Positions 43,984 through 53,827 of a DNA stretch of 64,000 bases are shown here, one piece after another. A program made the position numbers and the translations under genes. The notes under the pieces were generated by a model. The model did no database searches, was not told the origin of the DNA, and worked only from the letters and a program-made list of their open reading frames with translations. Source of the stretch: Lachnobacterium bovis (GTDB lineage: Bacteria; Bacillota; Clostridia; Lachnospirales; Lachnospiraceae); the NCBI RefSeq assembly GCF_900111325.1, contig NZ_FOGW01000011.1:1-64000 (forward strand), given 5' to 3'. The stretch's first letter is position 1. Each line of letters opens with the position of its first letter.

Positions 43984-44018
43984 TTTGAAATAATATAAGA
44001 AAGGGAGGTGTTTTCCAA

Positions 44019-45422
44019 GTGAATACAGGAAGAATAGTGCAAGTTTTAGGTCCTGTAGTAGACGTTGAATTTGCTGAAGGAATCGAGTTGCCATGTATAA
44101 AAGATGCGCTTGAAGTAACAGTAGAAGGAAAACGTCTTGTTATGGAAGTAGCTCAGCATATTGGAAATAACACCGTTCGCTGCATTATGCTTGCAGCATC
44201 AGAAGGCTTACATAGAGACATGGAAGTTGTAGCTACAGGTGATGGAATTAAGGTTCCTGTAGGTGAGCAGACTCTAGGTAGATTGTTCAATGTTTTAGGT
44301 GAAACATTAGATAACGGAAAAAAATTAGATGATGGTGAAAAATGGGTTATTCATAGAGAACCACCATCTTTTGAAAATCAAAAACCAGCAGTTGAAATAC
44401 TTGAAACAGGTATTAAAGTTATTGATTTATTAGCACCATATGCAAAAGGTGGTAAAATCGGTTTGTTTGGTGGTGCCGGTGTTGGTAAAACAGTATTAAT
44501 TCAAGAATTGATTAGAAACGTTGCAACTGAACATGGTGGATATTCTATATTCACAGGTGTTGGTGAAAGATCAAGAGAAGGAAATGATCTTTGGACAGAA
44601 ATGGGAGAATCTGGCGTTCTTGAAAAAACTGCATTAGTATTTGGTCAGATGAATGAGCCACCAGGAGCTCGTATGAGAGTTGCTGAAACAGGTCTTACAA
44701 TGGCTGAATATTTCAGAGATGAAAGAAATCAGGATGTGTTATTATTTATTGATAATATTTTCCGTTTTACACAAGCAGGATCAGAAGTATCTGCATTGTT
44801 AGGACGTATGCCATCAGCCGTAGGTTATCAGCCAACACTTGCTACAGAAATGGGTGAGTTACAAGAAAGAATTGCATCAACAAAGAGTGGTTCAATTACA
44901 TCGGTACAGGCAGTTTATGTACCAGCTGATGATTTAACTGATCCAGCTCCTGCAACAACATTTGCTCATTTAGATGCAACAACAGTTTTATCAAGAAAAA
45001 TTGTTGAACAAGGTATTTATCCAGCAGTAGATCCATTAGAGTCAAGTTCACGTATTCTTGAAGCTGATGTTGTTGGAGAAGAACACTATGAAGTTGCAAG
45101 ACGAGTGCAGGAAACATTACAAAAATATAAAGAATTACAAGATATTATAGCAATTTTAGGAATGGAAGAATTAGGTGATGAAGATAAATTAGTAGTTTAT
45201 CGTGCAAGAAAAATACAGAGATTTTTATCACAACCATTCCATGTTGCAGAAAACTTTACTGGTGTACCAGGTGTATATGTACCATTAGAGGAAACAGTTA
45301 AAGGATTTAAAGCAATTTTAGAGGGCGAAATGGATGAATATCCAGAAGCTGCATTCTTTAACGTTGGTACTATAGAAGATGTAAAAGCAAAAGCAGAGGC
45401 AATGAAAGAAAGTGGGGCTTAA
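44019..45422 (+). CDS. atpD: ATP synthase subunit beta
   Basis: This 467-residue catalytic F1 subunit has the P-loop GGAGVGKT near residue 151, the catalytic Glu in GERSREGNDLW and the signature near PAVDPLESSSR. AAGGGAGGTG precedes the GTG-initiated frame at 44019. The epsilon gene follows after three bases. Confidence 0.97.
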   Translation: MNTGRIVQVLGPVVDVEFAEGIELPCIKDALEVTVEGKRLVMEVAQHIGNNTVRCIMLAASEGLHRDMEVVATGDGIKVPVGEQTLGRLFNVLGETLDNGKKLDDGEKWVIHREPPSFENQKPAVEILETGIKVIDLLAPYAKGGKIGLFGGAGVGKTVLIQELIRNVATEHGGYSIFTGVGERSREGNDLWTEMGESGVLEKTALVFGQMNEPPGARMRVAETGLTMAEYFRDERNQDVLLFIDNIFRFTQAGSEVSALLGRMPSAVGYQPTLATEMGELQERIASTKSGSITSVQAVYVPADDLTDPAPATTFAHLDATTVLSRKIVEQGIYPAVDPLESSSRILEADVVGEEHYEVARRVQETLQKYKELQDIIAILGMEELGDEDKLVVYRARKIQRFLSQPFHVAENFTGVPGVYVPLEETVKGFKAILEGEMDEYPEAAFFNVGTIEDVKAKAEAMKESGA

Positions 45423-45425
45423 TGT

Positions 45426-45842
45426 ATGAGTTCATATTATTTGAAAATTATTGCGGCCACTGGAGATTTTTTTAATGGTAGAGTTAGATCTTTAATAGTT
45501 CCTCAGTTTGATGGACAAAAAGAAATATTAGCTTATCACGAAGATATGGTTATTGCTGTAAAAGGTGGGGAAGTTAAGTTTCAGGAAGAAGGATCTTCGG
45601 AATGGAGAGTTGCTTTAGTTGGAAAAGGATTTGTCCAAATTGCGAATAACCGTGTTATTTTACTTGTAGAAACAGCTGAAAGACCAGAAGATATTGATAG
45701 AGCCAGAGCGGAAGAAGCGAAAGAAAGAGCAGAAGAACAGCTTAGACAAAAGCAGAGTATTCAAGAATATTATCATTCAAGAGCTTCACTTCAAAGAGCT
45801 ATGGCAAGACTAAAATTTACAAGTGGAAGACGTAATTCTTAA
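45426..45842 (+). CDS. atpC: ATP synthase subunit epsilon
   Basis: This 138-residue subunit regulates rotation. It has an N-terminal beta sandwich (FNGRVRSLIVPQFDGQKEILAYHEDMVIAVKGGEV) and a C-terminal two-helix part rich in Glu, Ala and Arg. It closes the operon before a strong terminator. Confidence 0.94.
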   Translation: MSSYYLKIIAATGDFFNGRVRSLIVPQFDGQKEILAYHEDMVIAVKGGEVKFQEEGSSEWRVALVGKGFVQIANNRVILLVETAERPEDIDRARAEEAKERAEEQLRQKQSIQEYYHSRASLQRAMARLKFTSGRRNS

Positions 45843-45872
45843 AATGAATATATAAGAATATTATATAGTAAT

Positions 45873-45920
45873 AAGTGCAATAGATTAGTTTATAAACTGA
45901 TTTATTGCACTTTTTTTATT
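45873..45920 (+). terminator. Terminator of the ATP synthase operon
   Basis: A stem of about 18 bp (45874-45891 with 45894-45912, one mismatch) is followed by a long T-run. Confidence 0.88.
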
Positions 45921-46042
45921 ATGATTTTGTTTTGAAAAATGAAAGTTAAATTAAAAACAAAAAGGAAACAAAAAGTAATGTTTAAGTAATGATAAGGGAG
46001 TATAATGTATGCAAAAAGCTTATTGTTAAAAAGGAGCATATG

Positions 46043-46732
46043 ATGGAGAAAACAATTATTGAAGTAAAAGACTTATGCAAAGAATATGGAAGCCATGAAA
46101 ATAAGGTGGAGGCCTTATCAAATATATCTTTTGGTATTAAAAAAGGAGAATTTGTAGCAGTAGTAGGAACATCAGGTTCTGGTAAAAGTACTCTTTTAAA
46201 TTTGTTGGGAGGTTTAGATGTCCCAACATCAGGAAAAATAAAAATTGCAGATAAAGATATGACTGCATTGAAAAATGATAAATTAACTAGATTTAGAAGT
46301 AAACATATTGGATTTGTTTTTCAGAATTATAGCTTAATTCCAGTGTTAAATGTATATGACAATGTAGTTTTAGGTGCAACGATTAACGGTAAATGTAAAA
46401 TAGACCATGAAAAAGCAAAATCATTAATGGAATCTTTACAGATTTGGAATAAGAGAAAAAATTATCCAAACGAATTATCGGGAGGTCAGCAACAAAGGGT
46501 TGCAATAGCAAGAGCTCTATTTGTTGAACCAGACATTATTTTGGCAGATGAGCCTACAGGAAATCTTGATCAAAAAAATACATTAGAAGTAATGAATCTA
46601 TTAGGTGAATGTTCAAAAAAATATAATCAGACAATTATTATGGTTACTCATGAAAATGATATGGCTGCAAAATGTGATAGACAGATTCGTATTAGTGACG
46701 GAAAACTAGAAGAGGTGACAGCAAATGTATAA
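46043..46732 (+). CDS. MacB-like ABC transporter ATP-binding protein
   Basis: This 229-residue ATPase of the LolD/MacB/SalX type has Walker A GTSGSGKST near residue 41, Q-loop FVFQNYSL, signature LSGGQQQR, Walker B IILADEPTGNLD and a switch histidine in VTHENDM. The second of two adjacent ATG codons (46043) is spaced best from AAGGAG. The FtsX-type permease gene begins eight bases before its stop. Such pairs export or sense antimicrobial peptides. Confidence 0.92.
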   Translation: MEKTIIEVKDLCKEYGSHENKVEALSNISFGIKKGEFVAVVGTSGSGKSTLLNLLGGLDVPTSGKIKIADKDMTALKNDKLTRFRSKHIGFVFQNYSLIPVLNVYDNVVLGATINGKCKIDHEKAKSLMESLQIWNKRKNYPNELSGGQQQRVAIARALFVEPDIILADEPTGNLDQKNTLEVMNLLGECSKKYNQTIIMVTHENDMAAKCDRQIRISDGKLEEVTANV

Positions 46733-49268
46733 AATTTCGTGGCAGTATATAAAGAAAAATATAAATAATACTTTTGCTTTATTGTTATGTATTGTTGTAT
46801 CAACAATTTTGTTGGTGGGTGTCACATCAACTTTAAAAAGTATGCAGATTAATAAAAGCCAATATTATGCCAAACAAACAGGAAATTATCAATATAAATA
46901 CCGAATTGAAAATGAAAATTATAAAAACATTGAAAAAAAGATAGAGAATTCCAAAGCAGATGTAGATTCCTGGAGTATTTTGAGTAGAATGTATTCTATA
47001 GATAAGCCAAAATATTTTGATTTATATTTATGCGATAGAAATTTTTTTAAGCAAAATAATATTAAATTACTTAAGGGAAGATATCCAAATAAAAAAGGTG
47101 AAATGCTAATTGAAGAGTGGAGCATTTCTAATATGTCTTTGACAAAAGCAATAAATTCATCTATGAAATTTCAAGGTAAAAAATATAAAATAGTTGGTAT
47201 AGTTTCGGATTCATACATGAAAACATCAAATACAAATGTAGGTTATACATTTGTAGATGTTGAGGAACCGATTAGTCCTAAGTATGAGGTAAATGTAAAT
47301 TTTGATTATCAATCAGATATTTTAAAAGAAAGTAAAACCTTAAAAGATGAGTTTAAAGTTTCTTCAAAAAATTATTTAGTTAACAGAGATACGACAGAAG
47401 CTTTAGGTTATTATGCTGCATCTGAAGATGAAAGCACTTTTGCACAAATTGTAGAGCAGATTGCATCAAATGAAAAGGTTATTGCGATATTATTTGCAGT
47501 GTTTGGATGCTTTATTACATATAGTGTATTAAATATTATTTTGACACAAAGAATGAGACAATATGGAATACTTGTAACATTAGGAGCGACTAAATATAAA
47601 TTGTTTAGAATCATATTTAATGAGTTATTAACTCTTTTAATAGCAGGTTATACGATAGGTGCAGTAGTAGGATTTTATGGCTCAAAAATCTTGTTTAAAT
47701 TACGACCAAATGATTATATAGTATCACAGTCTAATATTTTCATATTAAGCAAAAATGCTATAAGCATTGGGTTTGCGATATACCTTATTTTAATTGTAGT
47801 GATGTCATATATTATAACTTACAAAATAAATAAGAAAACTTTGCTTAACTCATTCGAAGAAATAAGTAAACATTTAAAGAAAAAAAGAATTATTTTATCT
47901 AGTAAAAAAAGAGATTTAATTCCTTCTATTTTTTCAAGATATCGTAAAATGAGACCGGTATCTTTTGCATGCACTATTATTTCTTTAGCTCTTTGCGGAG
48001 TTATACTTTGCGGATCTAATTATTATTTTTCTACTATAAAAGAAGAAAATAAAATGAGAGTTGCAGGTGGAGATGAAGGGTTAGCTTATGACTATGCTTT
48101 TAAATCAGAAAATAACGTTTTTGATTCAGGACTAAAAAATAGCGATTTAGATAGACTTAAAAAGGTTGATGGAATTAAAAACATATATGCGTTTAAGCAA
48201 TTTATGGGAGAAACTAAACTTCATAAGAAGCAAATGGTATCAGATGCATCATATAAAGAAGCAAATAAAGATAAGCGATTAAAGGGCTATTTCAACGGAA
48301 TATTAAATAAAGATTTAAATAACAACTATCTACTAAAAGGTGATATAAATGGTTATGATGAAGATATGCTTGAAAAAGAGAAGATGTATCTTGAAACAGG
48401 AAAAATAGATAAAGCAAAACTTGATACAGGAAAATATGTAATAGTGATTATTCCAGTTGACGGTGCAACAGGAGCAACTAATACCATTTTAAATATTAAA
48501 GCTGGAGATACATTAGAAGTTAAAACACCAAAATTACAAAATCAAAATGAGCTAGATATTTTAACATTCAAAGGCGATGAAGCAAGATATGAAACTAGAG
48601 AGTTAACTGTGTTAGCAACAGTTCGTATGGGATTAGTATCTAGCGATTATTGGACAGCAGGTAATGGTTTAGATTTGATTATGTCGAATAAAGAAATGGA
48701 AAAGTTATATGGAATTTCAAAATATGATATAGCTTGTGCTGATAAAACAGAAGACGTAGATAGTGCAAAGTTAGCAAATGATGTACAAGAAGTTGTTAAG
48801 GATGTTCCAAGAATGAATTTCCAAGATAATAGAACACAGTTAGAAGAACAAAACGCAAGTTTACGTCGCCAAGAAAATTTAATAGATGTTTTGGCAATTT
48901 CCGTTATTTTAATTAGCATTTTTAATATGCTTAATAGTATGCGACATATGTTTTCATCAAGAAAAAAAGAAATTGGAATAATCCGAGCAATTGGAACAAA
49001 CGAGAAAAAAATATTGAGAGTAATGGCCAAAGAAGGGGCAATATATGGTATTTATACAAATTTGTGTATGTTTTTAGGAATATATATTGTTACTAATTTA
49101 ATGTGTCAACACCTTAAAAGTGTATGTTTTCTTTATCATCCAGTTGTAAAATACGATTTAAAGGCAATAGTTTTCATTGCAATTATAAACTTAGTTGTAA
49201 GCATTTTTACAGCTATAGTATCAATTAAAAAAGTACTTTCAGAACATGTTGTTACAAATATGTTATAA
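46725..49268 (+). CDS. FtsX/MacB-like ABC transporter permease
   Basis: This 847-residue membrane protein has the duplicated FtsX layout: one N-terminal helix (about 15-38), an extracellular domain, three helices at about 245-370, another isolated helix near 410-430, a second large extracellular domain, and three final helices at about 715-845 with the family pattern RKKEIGIIRAIGTNEKKILRVMAKEG. It partners the ATPase it overlaps. Function is probably peptide export or resistance. Confidence 0.9.
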   Translation: MYKISWQYIKKNINNTFALLLCIVVSTILLVGVTSTLKSMQINKSQYYAKQTGNYQYKYRIENENYKNIEKKIENSKADVDSWSILSRMYSIDKPKYFDLYLCDRNFFKQNNIKLLKGRYPNKKGEMLIEEWSISNMSLTKAINSSMKFQGKKYKIVGIVSDSYMKTSNTNVGYTFVDVEEPISPKYEVNVNFDYQSDILKESKTLKDEFKVSSKNYLVNRDTTEALGYYAASEDESTFAQIVEQIASNEKVIAILFAVFGCFITYSVLNIILTQRMRQYGILVTLGATKYKLFRIIFNELLTLLIAGYTIGAVVGFYGSKILFKLRPNDYIVSQSNIFILSKNAISIGFAIYLILIVVMSYIITYKINKKTLLNSFEEISKHLKKKRIILSSKKRDLIPSIFSRYRKMRPVSFACTIISLALCGVILCGSNYYFSTIKEENKMRVAGGDEGLAYDYAFKSENNVFDSGLKNSDLDRLKKVDGIKNIYAFKQFMGETKLHKKQMVSDASYKEANKDKRLKGYFNGILNKDLNNNYLLKGDINGYDEDMLEKEKMYLETGKIDKAKLDTGKYVIVIIPVDGATGATNTILNIKAGDTLEVKTPKLQNQNELDILTFKGDEARYETRELTVLATVRMGLVSSDYWTAGNGLDLIMSNKEMEKLYGISKYDIACADKTEDVDSAKLANDVQEVVKDVPRMNFQDNRTQLEEQNASLRRQENLIDVLAISVILISIFNMLNSMRHMFSSRKKEIGIIRAIGTNEKKILRVMAKEGAIYGIYTNLCMFLGIYIVTNLMCQHLKSVCFLYHPVVKYDLKAIVFIAIINLVVSIFTAIVSIKKVLSEHVVTNML

Positions 49269-49296
49269 TAATGGAAATGTAAGGATTGGTTATTAG

Positions 49297-49330
49297 AGGA
49301 CAAATTGGACATTGCAGTTCAGTTTGTCCT
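49297..49330 (+). promoter_or_regulatory. Hairpin between the ABC permease and regulator genes
   Basis: A 13-bp stem containing two G-T pairs (49297-49309 with 49318-49330) without a following T-run may act as an RNA processing or attenuation site ahead of the regulator gene. Confidence 0.45.
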
Positions 49331-49362
49331 TGAAATGTTATTATAGACAGGAAGGCAAAGAC

Positions 49363-50037
49363 ATGAAGGCACTAATTATAGGGAAAAATATTATGTTTAA
49401 GCAGATAGTAAAAAAAGTTTTTAAAGAAAATGATTCTTTATCTTTTGAAGAAAATATAGAAATGGCTTTAGGAAATGAAAATTTATTACAATATGACTTT
49501 ATAGGGGCTTGCATAGACTATAAAAATAGGGGTGGCGACATAGGAGATGAAGGCGATTTATTAGAACTTTTTTCTTATGTTAAGGAGATGAATAAAGAAA
49601 ATATATTTTTTATAGTTTCTAATAAATATAGTGCAAAACTAGAAAAGAAAATTTTAAAATATGAAAAAGCGGAGTATACATCGAGACTGGATATATCAGA
49701 TGTAGTAGAGATGAGGTTAAAAAAACTATTAGAGTATCATAAAAATCGTGTACTGGTGGTAAAGGATATTGTATTTGATTTAGATAACAATACAGTTAAC
49801 AAGGGTGGAAAAAATTTAGAGTTAACAAAAAATCAAATGGTGATTTTACAAATCTTTATGGAAAATCCTAACAAAATAGTACCGAGGGAATATATAATCG
49901 ATAGAATATGGGATTGTGATATAGAAAAAACTAATACCCTTAATGTAGAAATGTGCAGACTTAGAAAAAAATTAGGGGAAGGGAAGACGTATTTCGTAAA
50001 TGTAAAGGGAATCGGATATAAATTTTATGAAAAATAA
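49363..50037 (+). CDS. OmpR/PhoB-type regulator with atypical receiver domain
   Basis: This 224-residue protein has a C-terminal winged-helix DNA-binding domain (about 125-222: LTKNQMVILQIFMENPNKIVPRE, TNTLNVEMCRLRKKL, NVKGIGYKF) behind a receiver-like N-domain that lacks the acidic pair after the first strand (MKALIIGKN). One Asp in GACIDYK is near the usual phosphorylation position. The ATG at 49363 has AGGAAGG upstream. No histidine kinase is in the window. It lies between two ABC modules and probably controls one of them, possibly without phosphorylation. Confidence 0.82.
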   Translation: MKALIIGKNIMFKQIVKKVFKENDSLSFEENIEMALGNENLLQYDFIGACIDYKNRGGDIGDEGDLLELFSYVKEMNKENIFFIVSNKYSAKLEKKILKYEKAEYTSRLDISDVVEMRLKKLLEYHKNRVLVVKDIVFDLDNNTVNKGGKNLELTKNQMVILQIFMENPNKIVPREYIIDRIWDCDIEKTNTLNVEMCRLRKKLGEGKTYFVNVKGIGYKFYEK

Positions 50038-50141
50038 TAATTGGAAAGTTTTTCTAGCTAAAAATCAAAAAGCAAAGTATTAAAGGATATTATCATGAAT
50101 GTCAGAATTTGTTTAAAAATTAAAAAAAATCTAAAGAAAGT

Positions 50142-50180
50142 GGTATAATAATCTAAAAAGCGATATAATAATCTAAAAAA
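50142..50180 (+). repeat. Tandem 20-bp repeat carrying two TATAAT boxes
   Basis: TATAATAATCTAAAAA occurs at 50144-50159 and 50164-50179, a 20-base period, with a weaker third AATCTAAA just upstream. Both copies contain a consensus -10 box, so this may be a duplicated promoter or operator ahead of the next module. Confidence 0.55.
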
Positions 50181-50203
50181 TATAAACAATAAAGGGGGAA
50201 ATT

Positions 50204-50845
50204 ATGAAAATAAAACATAAGATTTGTTTTGCAATAGGAGTTATTGTGCTAATAAATTTTACAGCATGCAATATAAAATCGAAAGAAAATGTTGATAGTG
50301 GGAAAAGTGTATATGAATTAAAAGCGAGTAAAAAGGCATTAAAAAAAGAACAAGAATTTACAAATCCATTTGTCAAAGGGAAAATGACTTATAAAATATT
50401 AGAATATAAGGAAAATAAATCATTGAAAGATGCACAAATTGAAAAGAGTAGTATTGAAGAACCACATAATCAATATGCAAAACAAGAAGTTGGAGAAAAA
50501 CACAGAAAATTGGAAGATTTTGTAAATGATGATACTTCAATGAAAAAAGATAGTGTTTTTATTACGATTAAATTAAAAATTTCAAATATAGACGCAGAAG
50601 GGATAACAAAAAAGGATGAATTTACTAGTTATGAAATTACCTTATTTGGAGGAAATCCCGTAAACCATTATTATCCAGTGTATTTTAGTGAGGCGGGTAA
50701 AGCAGATAAAGAACAAAAATTTCATTATAGGATAAAAAAAGGGGAAACAAAGGAAGTAGTATTAGGGTATTTTGTTCAGCGAGAAGACCTTAAAACATTA
50801 GTCGGAACAATAAGTAATAGTGAAATACAGTTTAAACTTAAATAA
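50204..50845 (+). CDS. Lipoprotein heading an ABC-2 module
   Basis: This 213-residue lipoprotein has a signal peptide with lipobox FTAC (Cys22), a charged linker and a beta-rich domain from about 110 onwards (VFITIKLKISNID, EITLFGGNP, GETKEVVLGYFV). The arrangement suggests a small immunoglobulin-like or DUF4352/DUF5028-type accessory protein, not certain. It starts a five-gene unit with two permeases, an ATPase and another such accessory protein. AAAGGGGGAA precedes the ATG. A role in self-protection against a peptide is possible. Confidence 0.72.
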   Translation: MKIKHKICFAIGVIVLINFTACNIKSKENVDSGKSVYELKASKKALKKEQEFTNPFVKGKMTYKILEYKENKSLKDAQIEKSSIEEPHNQYAKQEVGEKHRKLEDFVNDDTSMKKDSVFITIKLKISNIDAEGITKKDEFTSYEITLFGGNPVNHYYPVYFSEAGKADKEQKFHYRIKKGETKEVVLGYFVQREDLKTLVGTISNSEIQFKLK

Positions 50846-50861
50846 TAATGAGGAGAGCATA

Positions 50862-51707
50862 ATGTTTTTTAAAGTATTGAGAGTAGAATTAAATAAAGCA
50901 TTTAAAAATAAAATGATGCTAATGACTGCATTTTTTTTATTTTTGTTGGTACTAGTTCATTCAGTTGTGAGTATTTATGACTTCAGAATAGAATATAATA
51001 ATTTTATAGAAAAGGGTTCAAATGAAAATTGTATGTTGACGTCTATGTCTGTTTTTTATAATTGGATTGGTACGGATGTTGTATCGTTTTATACAAGTGC
51101 CTTTTACTTTTTGATGCCAATCTTTGTGGTCTTACCATATGGATGGTCTTTAATTTCTGAAATAAAGAAAGGTTATACACAAAACGTGCTTATTAGAACA
51201 TCTAGAATGAATGTTTTTATGGCAAAATATATTGCTTGTTTTATATCTGGAGCTTGTATTATATTTTTTTCCTTAGTATTATCTTTTTTAATATTAAGTA
51301 TGTTTCTGCCTGCTATAAAAATGGATAGTATTTATCCGTATGGAGTAATTGGACAGGGATGCATGTGGGCTGATTTATATTACGATAATCCATTTTTATA
51401 TTGCGTATTATATACATTAATAGACAGTTTATTTGCTGGATTAATTGCGTCGTCTTGCGTGGCATTAGCTTTTATATTTAAGAAAAAAATTTCAGTTATA
51501 ATGTTTCCTTTTTTGTTTTTGCTAGTAATAGATTATGTAGATGATAATTTTTTACTAGGAGCGGAGTATTCTCCAATAAAATTTTTACAAGCTCTTCCAG
51601 TTTCTAATAATACGTATACGTGGGTAGTGTGTATATACATCGTTTTAATTATGAGTATATCATTAGGAATAATTTTTATTAGAGGTCGAAAATATGAAGT
51701 TGTATAA
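50862..51707 (+). CDS. ABC-2 type permease
   Basis: This 281-residue membrane protein has six hydrophobic segments and opens with the LRVELNKAFKNKMMLMTAFFLF pattern usual for ABC-2 permeases, with a conserved-type LPYGWSLISEIKKGYTQNVLIRTSR loop near residue 100. The ATG at 50862 has GAGGAGAG just upstream; the in-frame ATG 14 codons earlier lies inside the lipoprotein gene. It overlaps the next permease gene by 14 bases. Confidence 0.85.
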   Translation: MFFKVLRVELNKAFKNKMMLMTAFFLFLLVLVHSVVSIYDFRIEYNNFIEKGSNENCMLTSMSVFYNWIGTDVVSFYTSAFYFLMPIFVVLPYGWSLISEIKKGYTQNVLIRTSRMNVFMAKYIACFISGACIIFFSLVLSFLILSMFLPAIKMDSIYPYGVIGQGCMWADLYYDNPFLYCVLYTLIDSLFAGLIASSCVALAFIFKKKISVIMFPFLFLLVIDYVDDNFLLGAEYSPIKFLQALPVSNNTYTWVVCIYIVLIMSISLGIIFIRGRKYEVV

Positions 51708-52524
51708 ATTATTAAAATATGATATAAAAATAGGAATTTTAAAGCGATGGTATCTATACTTTCTAGTGTTTGTTGGAGCAGTGTTAGGAGGATTAGGATA
51801 TTATTATAATTTAGTGCAAAGGGGATTAGCTAATACTAAAGGATTGACAGTTATAAATATATTTATGTATTTATTTGCTGGGAAAGAGCAGTTTAATCCA
51901 GAGGTAAATAGTGCGTTTGTATTTCCTATTGAATGGCTTTTGCTTTTTGTATTCGAAGTTTTTATAGTTATGGATTATGCAAAAAGTAATCTTTTGGGTC
52001 ATGGAGTACAAGTGATACTTAGAATGCATGAAAGGAATTTGTGGTGGTGTTCTAAATGTGTGTGGGTTATTGTCAGTACAGTACTTTATTTTGCAATAAT
52101 TTATTGCGCAATTTTGCTAGATTGTTTGTTGCTAAAAATCCCAATATCAATTAATTTTTCAAATACGGTGAATGAAAAATTAATTGATTTATCTTTTATT
52201 AGTATTAGTCAAATTGACATAATATTATTTATTATTGTGGCACCTTTTTTTACGGCTCTTGCAGCTAATTTCTTGCAACTAATTTTAACTTTATTTATGA
52301 AAGAAACGCACGCTTTTTTAGTTATAGTAACGTGGTTGTTTGCATCTACTTATTATAAAAATATTTTATTGATAGGGAATTATGCAATGATAAAAAGAAA
52401 TAAATTATGTATAGAAGGTGGAATAGATAGTCAGTGGGCAATAATCATTGATTTGTTTATTGTTGTATTATGCATTATTTTGGGAATGTTTACCCTAAGA
52501 AAATATGACATAATAAAAAAGTGA
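51694..52524 (+). CDS. Second ABC-2-like permease
   Basis: This 276-residue membrane protein has about six helices, starting MKLYKLLKYDIKIGILKRW. It overlaps the preceding permease gene, so the two probably form a heterodimeric channel with the ATPase behind them, as in LanEFG-type immunity transporters. Confidence 0.82.
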   Translation: MKLYKLLKYDIKIGILKRWYLYFLVFVGAVLGGLGYYYNLVQRGLANTKGLTVINIFMYLFAGKEQFNPEVNSAFVFPIEWLLLFVFEVFIVMDYAKSNLLGHGVQVILRMHERNLWWCSKCVWVIVSTVLYFAIIYCAILLDCLLLKIPISINFSNTVNEKLIDLSFISISQIDIILFIIVAPFFTALAANFLQLILTLFMKETHAFLVIVTWLFASTYYKNILLIGNYAMIKRNKLCIEGGIDSQWAIIIDLFIVVLCIILGMFTLRKYDIIKK

Positions 52525-52543
52525 TTTTTGGAGGAATAAAAAA

Positions 52544-53185
52544 GTGGTAGAACTAGAAAATGTAACTAAGATTATAAGGCATAATAGTGTATTAAAAAGT
52601 GTAAGCTTTAAATTTGAAAAAGGAAACGTATATGGCATAAAGGGAGTGAATGGATCAGGAAAGACAATGCTTTTAAGGATGATTTCAGGTCTTATTTATC
52701 CAACAGAAGGGAAGGTACTGTATGAGGGGAAAATATTGGGGAAAGAGATTTCTTTTCCTAAGAGTATTGGTGTTTTAATAGAAAATCCTTCTTTTATAGA
52801 TTCGTATACGGGATTTAACAATTTAAAACTGTTAACTTCCTTGAATGACATAGTGGGAGATGATGAAATTAGAGAAACTCTTTTGAGAGTGGGATTAGAA
52901 CCAGATGATAAAAGAAAATATAAGAAATATTCATTAGGTATGAAGCAACGTTTAGGTATTGCAGCAGCTATAGTGGAAAATCCAGAAATTATATTATTTG
53001 ATGAGCCATTAAATGCTTTAGATACAAAGGGTGTTGAATTATTTGATAAGATAATTAAAGAAGAAAAACAAAAAGGTAAGCTAATAATAATGACTTGTCA
53101 TGATGAAAAAAAATTATATTCATATTCGAACAAGATACTTTTTATGGAAAATGGAGTATTGAAAGAAGTGGAGGAGTTGGAATGA
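52544..53185 (+). CDS. ABC transporter ATP-binding protein of the ABC-2 module
   Basis: This 213-residue ATPase has Walker A GVNGSGKTM near residue 37, Q-loop region LIENPS, signature YSLGMKQR and Walker B IILFDEPLNALD, with a switch histidine in TCHDEKK. The GTG start at 52544 has GGAGGA eight bases upstream. It resembles ATPases of lantibiotic immunity and ABC-2 exporters. Its stop overlaps the next start (ATGA). Confidence 0.92.
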   Translation: MVELENVTKIIRHNSVLKSVSFKFEKGNVYGIKGVNGSGKTMLLRMISGLIYPTEGKVLYEGKILGKEISFPKSIGVLIENPSFIDSYTGFNNLKLLTSLNDIVGDDEIRETLLRVGLEPDDKRKYKKYSLGMKQRLGIAAAIVENPEIILFDEPLNALDTKGVELFDKIIKEEKQKGKLIIMTCHDEKKLYSYSNKILFMENGVLKEVEELE

Positions 53186-53775
53186 GTAAAAATAAAATAA
53201 GAAAAATATTACTAATTGTAAGTGTAATTATTGCTGCAAGTGTAATATATTGTTATCGTTTTAAAGCGGCCAATCAGAAAATAAAAAACCCTAGAATTTT
53301 AAATTATAAACTAGGGGAGACAGTAAAAATGAATGATGACATATTATTAAGCTATACAATGAAAGGGTATAGTATAAAAGTAAAAAAAACTGATGTATTA
53401 AATTACAAAGAATATCTAAAAAAATATAGACTTAAAGATAAATATACAGAAGTACCAGATAAGGTATATGATGTTAAAGTTGAAATAGAAAATTATAATG
53501 CAGATAAAGGGACAGGTATTAATCTTGCAGAATTCTATATACAAAAATCTTCTGTTATTGCGGGTATAGACGTAAATCTTTTGGGAGAAGTAAATAAAAA
53601 TTTAAAAGGACAAACAGCTATTGCATTAAGAAAAAATTCAAAAATACAGATAAATATACCGTTTGATTTGTACAAATATAGTTTTAATGATAGTACATGG
53701 AAAAATATAAAAAATTATGATATGAAGTTCGTTGTAACTCTCTATCCTACAAAAAAAGTTGTAGATTTGAGATAA
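53182..53775 (+). CDS. Single-pass accessory protein of the ABC-2 module
   Basis: This 197-residue protein has an N-terminal membrane anchor (about residues 8-25) with no lipobox, then a basic, beta-rich domain. It overlaps the ATPase gene by four bases. In size and layout it resembles the lipoprotein that opens the module, so the two may be related extracellular partners. The function is unknown. Confidence 0.7.
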   Translation: MSKNKIRKILLIVSVIIAASVIYCYRFKAANQKIKNPRILNYKLGETVKMNDDILLSYTMKGYSIKVKKTDVLNYKEYLKKYRLKDKYTEVPDKVYDVKVEIENYNADKGTGINLAEFYIQKSSVIAGIDVNLLGEVNKNLKGQTAIALRKNSKIQINIPFDLYKYSFNDSTWKNIKNYDMKFVVTLYPTKKVVDLR

Positions 53776-53827
53776 ACAACTAAATTTAATATTTAAGTTT
53801 TTAAGTAGGAATATAAAATAAAATAGG

